A DNA stretch of 63,571 bases from assembly GCA_028874985.1 (NCBI GenBank), contig JAPPGI010000228.1, positions 1 through 63,571 on the forward strand, written 5' to 3'. This document shows positions 9,335 to 18,274 of the stretch, in pieces. Below the pieces are notes generated by a model. That model searched no databases and was not told the DNA's origin. It saw nothing but the letters and a program-made list of their open reading frames with translations. The first letter of the stretch is position 1. The number at the start of each line of letters is the position of its first letter. The stretch is from Gemmatimonadota bacterium. Its GTDB lineage: Bacteria; Gemmatimonadota; Gemmatimonadetes; Longimicrobiales; Gaopeijiaceae. The translations under genes and the position numbers were made by a program.

Positions 9335-10258
9335 CTAGCCCGCCACCCCCCCCGCCGCCCGCACCGCCGCCGCCACGTACCCGCCCGCGAAGAGCCGCGC
9401 GTGCACGAGGAGCGGGTACAGTTCGTACGCGGGACGGCGACGCGCCTGGCCCGGCTGTAGCGGCCACTCCTCCTCGTAGCCCCGGTAGAAGGAGCCCGGG
9501 AAGCCGCCGAAGAGGCGCGACATGGCGAGGTCGACCTCGCGGTGCCCGACGTACACGGCCGGGTCGATGAGGACGGGCGCGGCACTGCCGCCGACGGACC
9601 CGTCCCCGCTTCGGGCGAAGAGCACGTTGCCGGACCACAGGTCGCCGTGCAGGAGCGACGGGCCGTCGTCCCGTGCGGCGGGGTCGAGGAGCCCGCCCAT
9701 CCGGGCCGCCGCGCTCTCGATGGTCGCGAGCTGCCGGGCCGTGAGAGTGCCACGCTTGTGGAGTTCCCGGGCGAGGGGGCGGATCCTCAACTCGGCCCAG
9801 AATTCGCCCCAGTCGGCCGTCCAGCGGTTCGGCTGGGGCAGCGGGCCGATGACGTTGTCGGTGTGCCAGCCGTAGCGGCCGTCCCCGCACGGACCCCGGT
9901 GGAGCGTGGCGAGCTCCCGTCCCAGCCTGCTCCACGACCGGTCGTCCGGCCTCGCCTCGCGGATCCATTCGAGCAGCAGCCAGGGGATTCGGTTGCCCTT
10001 CCGGCTGCGCGCCGGCACGGCGGGTGTCCTCACCGCACCCGAATCCGCGAGCGCGGCCAGTCCCTCGGCCTCCACGCGAAAGAAGTGCGGCCCGGCTTCC
10101 GCGTTCCACTTGAGGAAAAAGTCACCCCCCGTGGTGCGTATCTTCAGCCCCTCGTTGACGCAGCCGCCCCCCACCAGATGCGTGCCCAGCACCTGCGACC
10201 GGTCGATCCCCGCGGCTTCGCAGGCGCCTTCAACGACGGCGCGATTCAACTCGCTCAA
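9335..10258 (-). CDS. Fructosamine kinase family protein
   Basis: Ketosamine-3-kinase homolog, a small-molecule kinase that phosphorylates sugar-amine adducts so that they fall off glycated proteins. Visible features are the glycine-rich loop region (LVGGGCVNEGLKIRT), the Lys-bearing strand FFLKWNAEAG, the Brenner catalytic motif HGDLWSGN and the metal-binding Asp in PVLIDPAVYVGHREVDLAM. The start is uncertain. The TTG at 10258 lies a few bases after the stop of the upstream phosphatase gene and gives 307 residues, close to the family's usual length. An in-frame GTG at 10312 would overlap the phosphatase by about 50 bp. Coupling with a low-molecular-weight phosphatase, commonly seen for this family, suggests a shared role in protein deglycation. 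Family assignment is firm. Confidence 0.9.
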   Translation of the reverse strand: MSELNRAVVEGACEAAGIDRSQVLGTHLVGGGCVNEGLKIRTTGGDFFLKWNAEAGPHFFRVEAEGLAALADSGAVRTPAVPARSRKGNRIPWLLLEWIREARPDDRSWSRLGRELATLHRGPCGDGRYGWHTDNVIGPLPQPNRWTADWGEFWAELRIRPLARELHKRGTLTARQLATIESAAARMGGLLDPAARDDGPSLLHGDLWSGNVLFARSGDGSVGGSAAPVLIDPAVYVGHREVDLAMSRLFGGFPGSFYRGYEEEWPLQPGQARRRPAYELYPLLVHARLFAGGYVAAAVRAAGGVAG

Positions 10259-10262
10259 CCGG

Positions 10263-10763
10263 TCAGTCCCGGTCGCCGCCCGCCAGTTCGTCCAGAAGGC
10301 CGTTGCACGCACGCTCCAGGATCCGGTAGACGCGCTCGAAGCCGCCGGGCCCGCCGTAGTAGGGATCCGGCACGTCGGGGTCGCGCGCTCCGGGTTCGTA
10401 GTCGCGCATCATGACGATGTCGGCGACGGTGCCGCGCCCGCTTCGGAGCCGCCGCCGCAACCGCTCCAGCGAGCGCCGGTTGCTCCGGTCCATGGCGACG
10501 ACGATGTCGAAGCGCTCCAGGTCGCGGGGCGTGACCTGACGGGCGAACCCGGTCAGCCGGATGCCTTGTGCGGCGGCCACCGCGGTTGAGCGGGAGTCGG
10601 GTGGCTCGCCGGAGTGGTAGCCCGCGGTACCGGCGGAGTCCGCGTGGAACTGCCCGTCCAGTCCGCGCTCCCTTGCCAGGGCGGCGAAGATTCCCTCGGC
10701 CAGGGGGGAGCGGCAGATGTTGCCGAGGCAGACGAACAGGACGGAGACGGAAGTGCCGGACAT
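10263..10763 (-). CDS. Low-molecular-weight protein-tyrosine-phosphatase
   Basis: 166 residues with the diagnostic N-terminal P-loop CLGNICRS: nucleophile Cys12 and phosphate-binding Arg18 of the CX5R motif. The general-acid region DPDVPDPYYGG lies toward the C-terminus. It hydrolyses phosphotyrosine or other small phosphoesters (some members act on phosphoarginine or ribulosamine-phosphate). It is upstream of, and nearly contiguous with, the fructosamine kinase gene on the minus strand, so the two are probably co-transcribed. The start at 10763 gives the expected protein; the upstream ribosome-binding site is weak. Confidence 0.92.
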   Translation of the reverse strand: MSGTSVSVLFVCLGNICRSPLAEGIFAALARERGLDGQFHADSAGTAGYHSGEPPDSRSTAVAAAQGIRLTGFARQVTPRDLERFDIVVAMDRSNRRSLERLRRRLRSGRGTVADIVMMRDYEPGARDPDVPDPYYGGPGGFERVYRILERACNGLLDELAGGDRD

Positions 10764-10987
10764 TCCTGAAGATGGCGGGATGGTGCCCGGAAGTCATGGT
10801 CGACGGAGTCCGGAGCGTTTTGCGGTCGGCCTGCCGGGTGGCGGAAGTCCCCGGGCGAAATTCCAAGTAGTCTGTAAATGGTCACGGTGTCCCTACGTAG
10901 GTTTGGGCGTATCCACCCTCCGGACGTGAACGCCTATGGGCCCCCACTGTGGTGCGTTCGCCGGGATGCCGAAGAGGAGAATCGGAA

Positions 10988-11932
10988 ATGAACCGGATCA
11001 TGCGGATTGTGCCACGGAGTCTTCACGGACTGCTGGCGCTCATGGCCGTGGCCGCGGCAAGCGGGTGCGATGACCCCGTCGAGCCCGTTGAGATGGATGC
11101 CCGCCAGGTACTGACCACCCTCTACAAGGAAACGCGCGGGTCCCGATGGACCAGCAGCGACAACTGGGTTACCGACGCACCGCTTGACACGTGGTTCGGC
11201 GTGACGACCGACTCCGGTGGGAACGTGACGGGACTGCGATTGCCCGGAAACTTCTTGAACGGCCCCATTCCTCCGGAGCTGGGTATGCTGGAGAGTCTCG
11301 AGCACCTGGATTTCGGCACGTACTATGCGTACTCCAACAGCCTGACCGGCTCGATCCCGCCCGAACTCGGAAACCTGCGGAACCTCGAGTACCTCAATCT
11401 AACCCTCAGTGGGGTGACGGGCTCGCTTCCACCCGAACTTGGCAGCCTCCGGAACCTCAAGGTCCTCCGGCTCGCTCTCAATCGTCTGACGGGCTCGCTT
11501 CCGCCCGAACTCGGGAACCTGCAGAACCTCGAGGAGCTCATCCTCTACTCCAATGGGTTGACCGGCTCGATTCCGTCGGAACTCGGCAATCTCCGGCATC
11601 TCGTCCGCATGTTTCTCGGGTCCAACGAGCTGACCGGCCCGATCCCGCCCGAGTTCGGGAACCTTCAGAACATCGAGAGTCTCTCGATTGCGGGCGCTCG
11701 TCTCTTGACCGGTTCGATCCCACCCGAACTCGGAAGCCTCCAGAACCTCGATTTTCTGAATCTCGAGGACAACGCCTCCATGAGTGGGCGGCTTCCCCTG
11801 GAACTCATCGGTGTCCCCCTCGAAGTATTCCGGTGGAACGGCACGGACATGTGTGCCCCGCGTGACGACGCGTTCCGGGAATGGCTGGCGTCGATTCGCT
11901 ATCACCAGGGTGGCAGGAACTGCCCCGGGTAG
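10988..11932 (+). CDS. Leucine-rich-repeat lipoprotein (paralog)
   Basis: 314-residue secreted lipoprotein. The ATG at 10988 follows GAGGAGA and yields a signal peptide ending ASGC with CDD at the mature end. It lacks the Big-2 domain of the paralog at 8213 but shares the LYKETRGSRWTSSDNW linker. About eight plant-type leucine-rich repeats (LTGSIPPELGNLRNLEYLNL) follow, and the same two-cysteine C-terminal motif (MCAPRDDAFREWL...GGRNC). The repeats have a 69-75 bp periodicity at DNA level. A role in surface binding is inferred. It lies divergently from the phosphatase gene with a 224-bp gap in which no other gene is seen. Confidence 0.88.
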   Translation: MNRIMRIVPRSLHGLLALMAVAAASGCDDPVEPVEMDARQVLTTLYKETRGSRWTSSDNWVTDAPLDTWFGVTTDSGGNVTGLRLPGNFLNGPIPPELGMLESLEHLDFGTYYAYSNSLTGSIPPELGNLRNLEYLNLTLSGVTGSLPPELGSLRNLKVLRLALNRLTGSLPPELGNLQNLEELILYSNGLTGSIPSELGNLRHLVRMFLGSNELTGPIPPEFGNLQNIESLSIAGARLLTGSIPPELGSLQNLDFLNLEDNASMSGRLPLELIGVPLEVFRWNGTDMCAPRDDAFREWLASIRYHQGGRNCPG

Positions 11933-12176
11933 GCCGAGAAACCAAGGCGAACCCGGTCTTGCGGCATGCCCGGTTGGCCGGTTCGTGCTGCGATCCGGCC
12001 GAGTTCGCGTGCGGAGGTGCGGTTTACTGGGTCTCGGGTTTTCGCAGTAGGCGAGTGCGGTTACATTCCTCGCAGTCCGTGGACGCATCGCCGGTCCAGC
12101 GGGGTGGGGATCTTCCGCCACGGGCAGGTCAGGGCGAAAGCGCCCTGCATTCCATTCCGGACTCTCGACGTATCAT

Positions 12177-13436
12177 TTGACCGAAGCGACAGCAGACTTT
12201 TCAGGGTTCGGGCTCTCGAAGCTCCGGCTGGCCGCCGTGGAAGCGCTGGGGTGGACCCGGCCGACCCCCATCCAGCAGCAGGCCATTCCCCTGGTGACGG
12301 AAGGGCGCGACGTGGTCGGCATCGCGCGCACCGGAACCGGCAAGACCGGCGCCTTCATGCTGCCCGCGTTGGAAGCCCTCAAGGAAGGGGACGGGCTCCA
12401 GGTGCTGGTGCTGTGCCCCACGCGGGAACTCGCCCAGCAGGTTTGCGAGGACACGGACGCGCTCGCCCGCGGATCGGCGGTGCGCGCGGCCGTGATTCAC
12501 GGCGGCGTCGCCTACGGCCCCCAACTGGACGCCCTGGCCCGGGGGGACGAGGTCGTGGTTGCGACTCCCGGACGCCTCATCGACCTACAGCAGCGGGGCA
12601 GGGCCAGGCTGAAGGGCGTCCGGCTTCTGATCCTGGACGAGGCCGACCGGATGCTCGACATGGGCTTCCGGCCCCAGATCGAGCAGGTGGTGCGGGGCCT
12701 GGGCAAGCGGCCCCAAACCCTCATGTTCTCGGCCACCATGCCCAACGCGGTCCACGATCTGGCGCTGCGCATGACGCGCGACCCCGCCTGGATCGAGGTC
12801 ACGCCGTCGGGCACGATGGCGCAGGGCATCTCCGAGATCGCCTACTCCGTGCGGCCGGAGCTGAAGCCCGACCTCCTCGTCCACCTCCTCGCCCAGCCGG
12901 GGTGGGACCAGGTGCTCGTCTTCACCCGCACCAAGATCGGCGCGGACACCCTGCAGGCCCGGCTGGCGAAGGCGCGCATCTCCTGCGACGTGATCCACTC
13001 CAACCGGCAGATGCGCCACCGCACCCGCGCGATCGACCGCTTCAGCGAGGGCAAGGTGCGCGTCCTGGTGGCCACCGACATCGCGCAGCGGGGACTCGAC
13101 ATCGAGGGCATCTCGCATGTGGTCAACTACGACGTGCCGCTCGACCCGGGCGACTACGTGCACCGCATCGGCCGGACGGGCCGGGCCGGCGCCACCGGCG
13201 AGGCCGTGACCTTCGTAACCGCCTCGGACCTTGGCGCGTTCCGCACCCTGGAGAACCAGCTTGAGCGCCGGCTGGACAAGGTGCACCACCCGGACTTCGA
13301 CTTCGCGGGCGGCGTGGTGGTGGAGCGAAGGGAGCCTTCGCGCGCGCGGTCGCGGTCGGGGCGCGGAATGGGCAGCAAGGCCGGAGCCCGTCTCGCGCCG
13401 GACGAACTGGCCGCGCTGTTGAGCCACGAGAACTGA
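12177..13436 (+). CDS. DEAD-box RNA helicase (RhlE-like)
   Basis: ATP-dependent RNA helicase of 419 residues with the full motif set in order: Q motif (GWTRPTPIQQQAIP), I (ARTGTGKT), Ia (PTRELAQ), Ib (TPGRL), II (DEADRMLDMGF), III (SAT), IV (VLVFTRTK), V (ATDIAQRGLDIEG) and VI (HRIGRTGRAG). A basic tail with RARSRSGRG follows. Such helicases unwind structured RNA in ribosome assembly and mRNA decay. The start is a TTG at 12177 with no obvious ribosome-binding site, but no better in-frame start exists ahead of the Q motif. The 244 bp upstream contain no other supported gene. Confidence 0.95.
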   Translation: MTEATADFSGFGLSKLRLAAVEALGWTRPTPIQQQAIPLVTEGRDVVGIARTGTGKTGAFMLPALEALKEGDGLQVLVLCPTRELAQQVCEDTDALARGSAVRAAVIHGGVAYGPQLDALARGDEVVVATPGRLIDLQQRGRARLKGVRLLILDEADRMLDMGFRPQIEQVVRGLGKRPQTLMFSATMPNAVHDLALRMTRDPAWIEVTPSGTMAQGISEIAYSVRPELKPDLLVHLLAQPGWDQVLVFTRTKIGADTLQARLAKARISCDVIHSNRQMRHRTRAIDRFSEGKVRVLVATDIAQRGLDIEGISHVVNYDVPLDPGDYVHRIGRTGRAGATGEAVTFVTASDLGAFRTLENQLERRLDKVHHPDFDFAGGVVVERREPSRARSRSGRGMGSKAGARLAPDELAALLSHEN

Positions 13437-13459
13437 CACCCTCCCCCCGAGGCGGTGGA

Positions 13460-13864
13460 ATGATCCTCAGACGGTATGGCCGCTGGTACCACAGCGTTCG
13501 CCCCAACTTCAACCCGGCCGCGATGACCGAGGTCGGTTTTCAGCGCGACCGTGCCTTTTCCCTCCCCGCCGCCGACTTCACGGACGGCTACCGCTCCGTA
13601 AGCGCCGCCGAGGTGAGCGCGGAGGCGGACGGCGGCGTGCAGCGCCACGCCGAACGGGAACTGCTCGCGAGGCTGGAGCGGGCGCTGGAGGACAGGGTGG
13701 CCGCGCTGGAGCCGGGGCAGGTCGTGGTGGTCCTCAACGAACGCGACGACTGGCCGAAGACCCGCGAGCGGCGCGAGGCGGTGATCGTGGAGGGGGAGAA
13801 CCGCTTCCATTTCCACTGGTGGGTCGAACCGCCGCTCCGGCTGGGCGTATTCGGGCCGGTTTGA
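13460..13864 (+). CDS. Conserved hypothetical protein, 134 aa
   Basis: Not recognised. The product is a soluble mixed-charge protein with a helical centre (AERELLARLERALEDRVAAL) and an aromatic C-terminus (GENRFHFHWWVEPPLRLG). There is no signal peptide or membrane segment. It lies 23 bp after the helicase and ends 26 bp before the chosen start of the TonB-dependent receptor, on the same strand. Codon use matches its neighbours, so it is probably real. No function can be assigned. Confidence 0.65.
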   Translation: MILRRYGRWYHSVRPNFNPAAMTEVGFQRDRAFSLPAADFTDGYRSVSAAEVSAEADGGVQRHAERELLARLERALEDRVAALEPGQVVVVLNERDDWPKTRERREAVIVEGENRFHFHWWVEPPLRLGVFGPV

Positions 13865-13890
13865 CACGTGTGACCACACCCGGATCGTCG

Positions 13891-16221
13891 ATGCGCCCGC
13901 CTCGGCTTGCCGTCACGTTCGGCACCGTTCTCACCGCCCTCGCCCTCCCGCTCGCCGCATCCGCTCAGGACAGCTCGATAACCGGCCGGGTGTGGTCCGC
14001 CGACGGCTTCCTCCTTTCGGGAGCCAGGGTGGGAATCTTCCCCGCCGCCGATTCGACGCGGGTACGCGCGGTCCGCACCGACCGCCTCGGGTACTTCGCC
14101 TTCGACCGGGTGGCGTCCGGCACCTACGTCCTCACCGTGACCTGGATCGGCTACGCTCGGCACCGGGAAGTGGTGGAGGTCACCGGCGCGACACCCCTCG
14201 AACTGGACATCTCGTTGACGCCACGGGCGATCGAGCTCGAGGGACTCTCGGTCGAAGCGGAGCGGAGCCGGGCCCGCATCCGTTTCGAGGAATCCGCCGG
14301 CACGACCGCCCAGGAGATCAGCGGCGAGGCGATGAAGGCGCTGCCGGGGCTGGTTGAGACCGACCCGATCAGGGCGGTGGAGGTGCTTCCCGGCGTGAGC
14401 ACCGTTTCCGACTTCTCCGCCGCCTTCAACGTGAGGGGTGGTTCGGCGGACCAGAACCTGATCCTCCTCGACGGTGTCCCCATCTTCAACCCCTTCCATC
14501 TGGGAGGCGTGTTCTCGGTCTTCAATGCGGACATGGTGGCGGGCGCCGAATTGCGCGCGGGCGGTTTTCCGGCCGAATACGGCGGACGGGTGTCCTCTGT
14601 GCTGTCGGTTCAGACGGACGTGGGCGACGGCTCGACCAGCGTTGATGCCGGGGTCAGTCTGCTCGCGTCGCGCGTGGCCGTGGACGGATCGCTGCCGCAG
14701 GGTGCCCTCGACGCACTGGGTCTTGCCAACTCCCGTTGGCGTGTTTCCGGCCGGCGCTCCTACTTCGATGTGCTCGTCAAGCCGTGGACCGAGTTCCCGT
14801 ACCGCCTGACCGACCTGCAGGGCGCCTTCGAGGCGTGGACCGGGCGGGGCAACCGCCTCCGTTTCACCGCGTACACGGGCCGTGACGTTCTCGACCTGTC
14901 GGACGTTGGGGACAACCCGCTGCCGGTCCGCTGGTCGTGGGGCAACGATGCGGTGGGGGGATCCTGGGCCCATCCGATGAGTGGGGGCCAGACGTTGGAC
15001 TTCCGGGCCACGTACTCCCGCTTCACGTCGGACTTCGAGTATGTGGAGACCGAGTCGCGGTTCCGCACGGGCATACGGGAGGCGGCGCTGCAGGCGGATC
15101 TGGAGCGGCGCCCGACCGGCCGGACGCGCTGGAAGTCCGGAATGGCCGCAAAGCGGCTCGAGTTCGACAACAGCTTCCGCGCCGGGGGCACGGCCTTCAA
15201 CGAAAACGCGGGCCGGGGATGGGAGATCGCCGCGTACAGCCAGATCAACTGGGACCCGAACCCGCGCTGGCTGGTCGAAGGAGGACTGCGCGTGGATCAC
15301 TGGCGTCCCGATCCGGGCGACGCGGAGACGACCGTGTCGCCCCGCTTTGCGGTCAAGCGGTTCATTCGGGACCGCAACGCCGCCGTGCGTCTCGCCGGGG
15401 GCCGGTATTCGCAGTTCCTGCACTCGCTGCGCGACGAGGAGTTCCCACTCGGCTTCGATGTCTGGGTGCTCGCCGGCGAGCTTGCGCCGCGAGTGGTCTC
15501 GGACCAGGTGCAGGTCGGCGTCGAGAGCTTCTTCGGGGAGGACGAGTGGTTCGCCTCGCTGGAGGGATACTACCGGACCTTCGACGGGGTCGTCACGGTC
15601 AACGCCGCCGACGACCCCAACGACGATATGGACGACCTCGTAGCCGGGGACGGCTGGTCTTATGGTGTCGACCTGTTCCTGAGGCGGGACGTGGGGACGA
15701 CGACCGGCTGGATCGCAGTCTCCTTCCTCAAGACGGAACGGTCCTTTCCGGACACCCGTTCGGGCATCGACCCGCCTCCCGGGCTGAGCTATCCGCCAGT
15801 ATTCGACCGACGTGTCGACATCGATATCGTGCTTCGCCGGAAGCTGGGCTGGTGGGGTGTGGACGCGGGTCTGCGTGCGAACTTCGGCACCGGGATTCCC
15901 TACACGCCCGTGCTGGGCCAGTTCGACGTGTACCGCCGCCGGCTGGTGGAAGGGAAGGTCTATATCGACGAGGGCTCCGCCGTGGCGCTGGGCCCGCGCA
16001 ACGGTGCACGCTATCCGGCACGGCATCGCCTCGACGTATCCTTCAGGAAACCGATGCGGAAGGGCTGGGGACAGTTGACCCCGTACCTGAGCATCATCAA
16101 CCTGTACAACCGGAAGAACGTCCTCTTCTACTTCTTCGAATACGATTCCGACATGCCCACGCGCTCCGGGGTGTCGATGATCCCGTTCCTGCCGACGCTG
16201 GGCATCGAGGTGTCGTTCTGA
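13891..16221 (+). CDS. TonB-dependent receptor with N-terminal carboxypeptidase-regulatory domain
   Basis: Outer-membrane receptor of about 776 residues. The ATG at 13891 gives an ideal signal peptide (MRPPRLAVTFGTVL...ASAQD); a GTG at 13870 is an alternative. After cleavage come a CarboxypepD_reg-like beta domain (about residues 28-105) and a plug domain containing FNVRGGSADQNLILLDGVP, GFPAEYGGRVSSVLSVQ and a 22-strand-like barrel. It imports a ligand using TonB energy. The stop overlaps the start of the next gene (ATGA-type junction), and that gene encodes a DUF4249-like lipoprotein, a pairing common in Bacteroidota. The substrate is unknown. Confidence 0.93.
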   Translation: MRPPRLAVTFGTVLTALALPLAASAQDSSITGRVWSADGFLLSGARVGIFPAADSTRVRAVRTDRLGYFAFDRVASGTYVLTVTWIGYARHREVVEVTGATPLELDISLTPRAIELEGLSVEAERSRARIRFEESAGTTAQEISGEAMKALPGLVETDPIRAVEVLPGVSTVSDFSAAFNVRGGSADQNLILLDGVPIFNPFHLGGVFSVFNADMVAGAELRAGGFPAEYGGRVSSVLSVQTDVGDGSTSVDAGVSLLASRVAVDGSLPQGALDALGLANSRWRVSGRRSYFDVLVKPWTEFPYRLTDLQGAFEAWTGRGNRLRFTAYTGRDVLDLSDVGDNPLPVRWSWGNDAVGGSWAHPMSGGQTLDFRATYSRFTSDFEYVETESRFRTGIREAALQADLERRPTGRTRWKSGMAAKRLEFDNSFRAGGTAFNENAGRGWEIAAYSQINWDPNPRWLVEGGLRVDHWRPDPGDAETTVSPRFAVKRFIRDRNAAVRLAGGRYSQFLHSLRDEEFPLGFDVWVLAGELAPRVVSDQVQVGVESFFGEDEWFASLEGYYRTFDGVVTVNAADDPNDDMDDLVAGDGWSYGVDLFLRRDVGTTTGWIAVSFLKTERSFPDTRSGIDPPPGLSYPPVFDRRVDIDIVLRRKLGWWGVDAGLRANFGTGIPYTPVLGQFDVYRRRLVEGKVYIDEGSAVALGPRNGARYPARHRLDVSFRKPMRKGWGQLTPYLSIINLYNRKNVLFYFFEYDSDMPTRSGVSMIPFLPTLGIEVSF

Positions 16222-17207
16222 TGGCCTGCCTCCGGTTCCGGCGGTGGGCTCCCGCCGCGGCGCTGTTCCTGTCCGCGGGCTGTTCGCTCACCGAGATCAC
16301 GGTCGCCGAACCCGAAGACGTGATCGTGGCCGAGGTGCAGGTGGTGCTGACCCCCGCGCCGGACACGGACGAGTTGACCATGGCCGCATGGGCGATCCTG
16401 CACCGGACCTACCGGCCCGAAGGGACGCCGGGCATCTCGGGTGCGGTTGTGGAGGTGCGGGCGGATGCGGAGCGGGTGGTCGGACTGGAGGAGCAGGACA
16501 GCCTGGCGCACTGCATCGCCCTGGACCTCATCGCCCGGGATTCGCTCGAGACGGACCCGTCTCTCGACGCGGCATGCTACCGGGCCGAGGCGACACCCGC
16601 GCCGTTCGCACCCGGGGAAAGGCTCTCCGTGAGCATAACGGCGCCCGATGGCCGGGTCCTCACCGGGGTCAGCCGGTTGCCCGGCGCCTTCTCCATGATC
16701 GGGTTGCAACAGGAGGACGGCCGCTGCCGCGTCCGACCGGACACCCACTACCGCTTCCGGTGGACCTCCGCCAGGGATTCCTGGGCGTACGTCGCCGACG
16801 CCCGGTTCCAGGGGCTCCGCAGAGCGCTGGGCAGACGCGGGATCGAGGCGCCCGACACGCTCTACCTGTTGGGCCTGGCCATCGGACGGGAGGACACGAC
16901 CATCGTCTTCCCCAGGCAATTCGGCGTCTTCGAGGCGTTCAACGCCAGCGACAACGAACTCGAGATCCTGCGCGAGCTGTGGAAGGGGCTTCCGGAGGGA
17001 GTCAGCGCGGAGGTGGCGATCGCCGCCGCCGACCGCAACTGGGTCAATTGGGAGCGCGGCGGAAACTTCAATCCGTCGGGGCAGATTCGCATCCCGTCGG
17101 TGTTCGGCGACGGGACGGGCGTCTTTGCGACAGCGACGAGCAGGCGGGTGTTGGTAAAGTCGGCCGGGGTTGGGGACGAGCCGCTGTGCGGGCCCGCCGA
17201 ACCCTGA
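16221..17207 (+). CDS. DUF4249-like lipoprotein, receptor partner
   Basis: 328-residue lipoprotein with a signal peptide ending SAGC at about Cys21, followed by a beta-rich region. It has the features expected of DUF4249 proteins, which sit directly downstream of carboxypeptidase-regulatory TonB receptors: an N-terminal VIVAEVQVVL strand, a GAVVEVRAD segment, and a long domain ending in a barrel-like region (NWVNWERGGNFNPSGQIRIP). The ATG overlaps the receptor stop by one base, so translation is coupled. It is likely to be a surface-exposed ligand-binding lid. The DUF assignment is by context and pattern, not by search. Confidence 0.75.
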   Translation: MACLRFRRWAPAAALFLSAGCSLTEITVAEPEDVIVAEVQVVLTPAPDTDELTMAAWAILHRTYRPEGTPGISGAVVEVRADAERVVGLEEQDSLAHCIALDLIARDSLETDPSLDAACYRAEATPAPFAPGERLSVSITAPDGRVLTGVSRLPGAFSMIGLQQEDGRCRVRPDTHYRFRWTSARDSWAYVADARFQGLRRALGRRGIEAPDTLYLLGLAIGREDTTIVFPRQFGVFEAFNASDNELEILRELWKGLPEGVSAEVAIAAADRNWVNWERGGNFNPSGQIRIPSVFGDGTGVFATATSRRVLVKSAGVGDEPLCGPAEP

Positions 17208-17259
17208 CGGTGCCGCCGGCCGCCGGTCTCGGTGCCCGTGGGAGTTCATCCGCGGACTC

Positions 17260-17931
17260 CTATGCCTCCGAGACCGTAACCTGCCTGGCCACCTTCCTCT
17301 TGATCTTCAGCGGCTCCCGGCCGCCTTCGACCGTGACGACCACCGGCCCTCCCTCCCTGCCTCCCGTGTCGACCACCGCCACCGCACCGGGGACCAGGCC
17401 GACCGACTTGAGGTAGCGGAGTCGCAACGGGTCCTCGTCCGCCACCGAACGAACCACGATCCGGGAGCCGGGGGCAGCCCTGTGGAGACGGTGGGTCGGC
17501 GTGGGATCGATCGTGCCCGCCCGGGTCGGAATGGGCGCACCGTGCGGGTCCGTGTCCGGGTGACCCATGGACTCCGCCATCCGGTCGATGAGGCGATCGG
17601 AGGCAGCGTGTTCGAGCCGTTCCGCCTCGGCGTGCACGTCGTCCCAGTCGTACCCCAGCCGCTGCACCAGAAACGACTCGATGATCCGGTGCCGCCTGAG
17701 GATCTTCAGAGCCTCGCGGTTGCCTGCCTCGGTCAGCCGCACACCCCGATACGGTTCGTGACGGAGAAGTCCGTCCTCGGCGAGCCGCCGAATCATCCCG
17801 CTCACCGAGGCGGGCTGCACCCGGAGCACGCGCGCCAGCTCGTTGGTACCGGCCGCGACACCCCCTTCGTTCAGGGAGTAGACCGCCTTCAGGTAGTCTT
17901 CGACGGACGGGGACAGCGAGGTGGAGGCCAT
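17260..17931 (-). CDS. DtxR/MntR-family metal-dependent transcriptional regulator
   Basis: 223-residue repressor. The N-terminal winged helix (VEDYLKAVYSLNEGG, VSGMIRRLAEDGLLRHE, GVRLTEAGNREAL) is followed by the metal-binding dimerisation domain containing DDVHAEAERLEHAASDRLIDRM, in which the Asp/His/Glu ligands are visible. A C-terminal SH3/FeoA-like domain (residues about 150-223) follows. It represses transport genes when Mn or Fe is bound; which metal cannot be told from sequence. It is divergent from a small protein gene with a 65-bp gap. No metal transporter is adjacent in this window. Confidence 0.92.
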   Translation of the reverse strand: MASTSLSPSVEDYLKAVYSLNEGGVAAGTNELARVLRVQPASVSGMIRRLAEDGLLRHEPYRGVRLTEAGNREALKILRRHRIIESFLVQRLGYDWDDVHAEAERLEHAASDRLIDRMAESMGHPDTDPHGAPIPTRAGTIDPTPTHRLHRAAPGSRIVVRSVADEDPLRLRYLKSVGLVPGAVAVVDTGGREGGPVVVTVEGGREPLKIKRKVARQVTVSEA

Positions 17932-17985
17932 GATTGCAGGACAATGGAACGGGGATCCGGAGGTCTGGCAACAGAATCGGGAAGC

Positions 17986-17997
17986 TAGGTTACCTTA
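17986..17997. promoter_or_regulatory. Possible metal-regulator half-palindrome
   Basis: TAGGTTACCTTA lies in the 65-bp divergent gap between the DtxR/MntR-type gene and the small gene on the plus strand. It resembles a compressed version of the TTAGGTTA...TAACCTAA boxes bound by DtxR-type proteins, with AGGT/ACCT as an inverted repeat. Autoregulation through this site is possible but rests on weak similarity. Confidence 0.25.
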
Positions 17998-18218
17998 TGA
18001 ATAGTGTGGTCGGTCGATACATCCCAGGAGGCCCGTTGAAAGACTCGGTAGTCATAGACGCCAAGCGCATCCTGCTGCGCTACGGCACCCCGATAATGGT
18101 GCTCGACAAGGTGGCGGAGGAAGAGCGGATCCGGCTCGCGCGCGAGATTTCCAAGACTCCGCTCGCGGAGAGGGAGCTGCGTCTGCGCGAACTGCTGGCG
18201 AAGGCGGGACACCTCTAG
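17997..18218 (+). CDS. Small charged protein of unknown function
   Basis: Not recognised. Two starts are possible. The ATG at 17997 gives 73 residues. A TTG at 18036 preceded by AGGAGG (18026-18031, 4-base gap) gives 60 residues beginning LKDSVVIDAKRILLRYG. The second has the better ribosome-binding site and the same GGAGG-N4-TTG layout as other genes here. The body is an amphipathic helix rich in Arg, Glu and Leu (ERIRLAREISKTPLAERELR). It is divergent from the DtxR/MntR-type regulator and could be one of its targets; that is inference. Confidence 0.6.
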   Translation: MNSVVGRYIPGGPLKDSVVIDAKRILLRYGTPIMVLDKVAEEERIRLAREISKTPLAERELRLRELLAKAGHL

Positions 18219-18220
18219 CA

Positions 18221-18242
18221 GGCCGCGGACAAAGCCGCGGTC
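18221..18242. terminator. Hairpin between convergent genes
   Basis: GGCCGCGG-ACAAAG-CCGCGGTC forms an 8-bp stem with one G-U pair and a six-base loop. It sits just after the stop of the small plus-strand gene and ahead of the convergent end of the ABC-class ATPase gene. No U tract is present, so termination is inferred from position. Confidence 0.5.
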
Positions 18243-18274
18243 AAATACCGGGGGGATTCTGTCCACGGGCTGCT

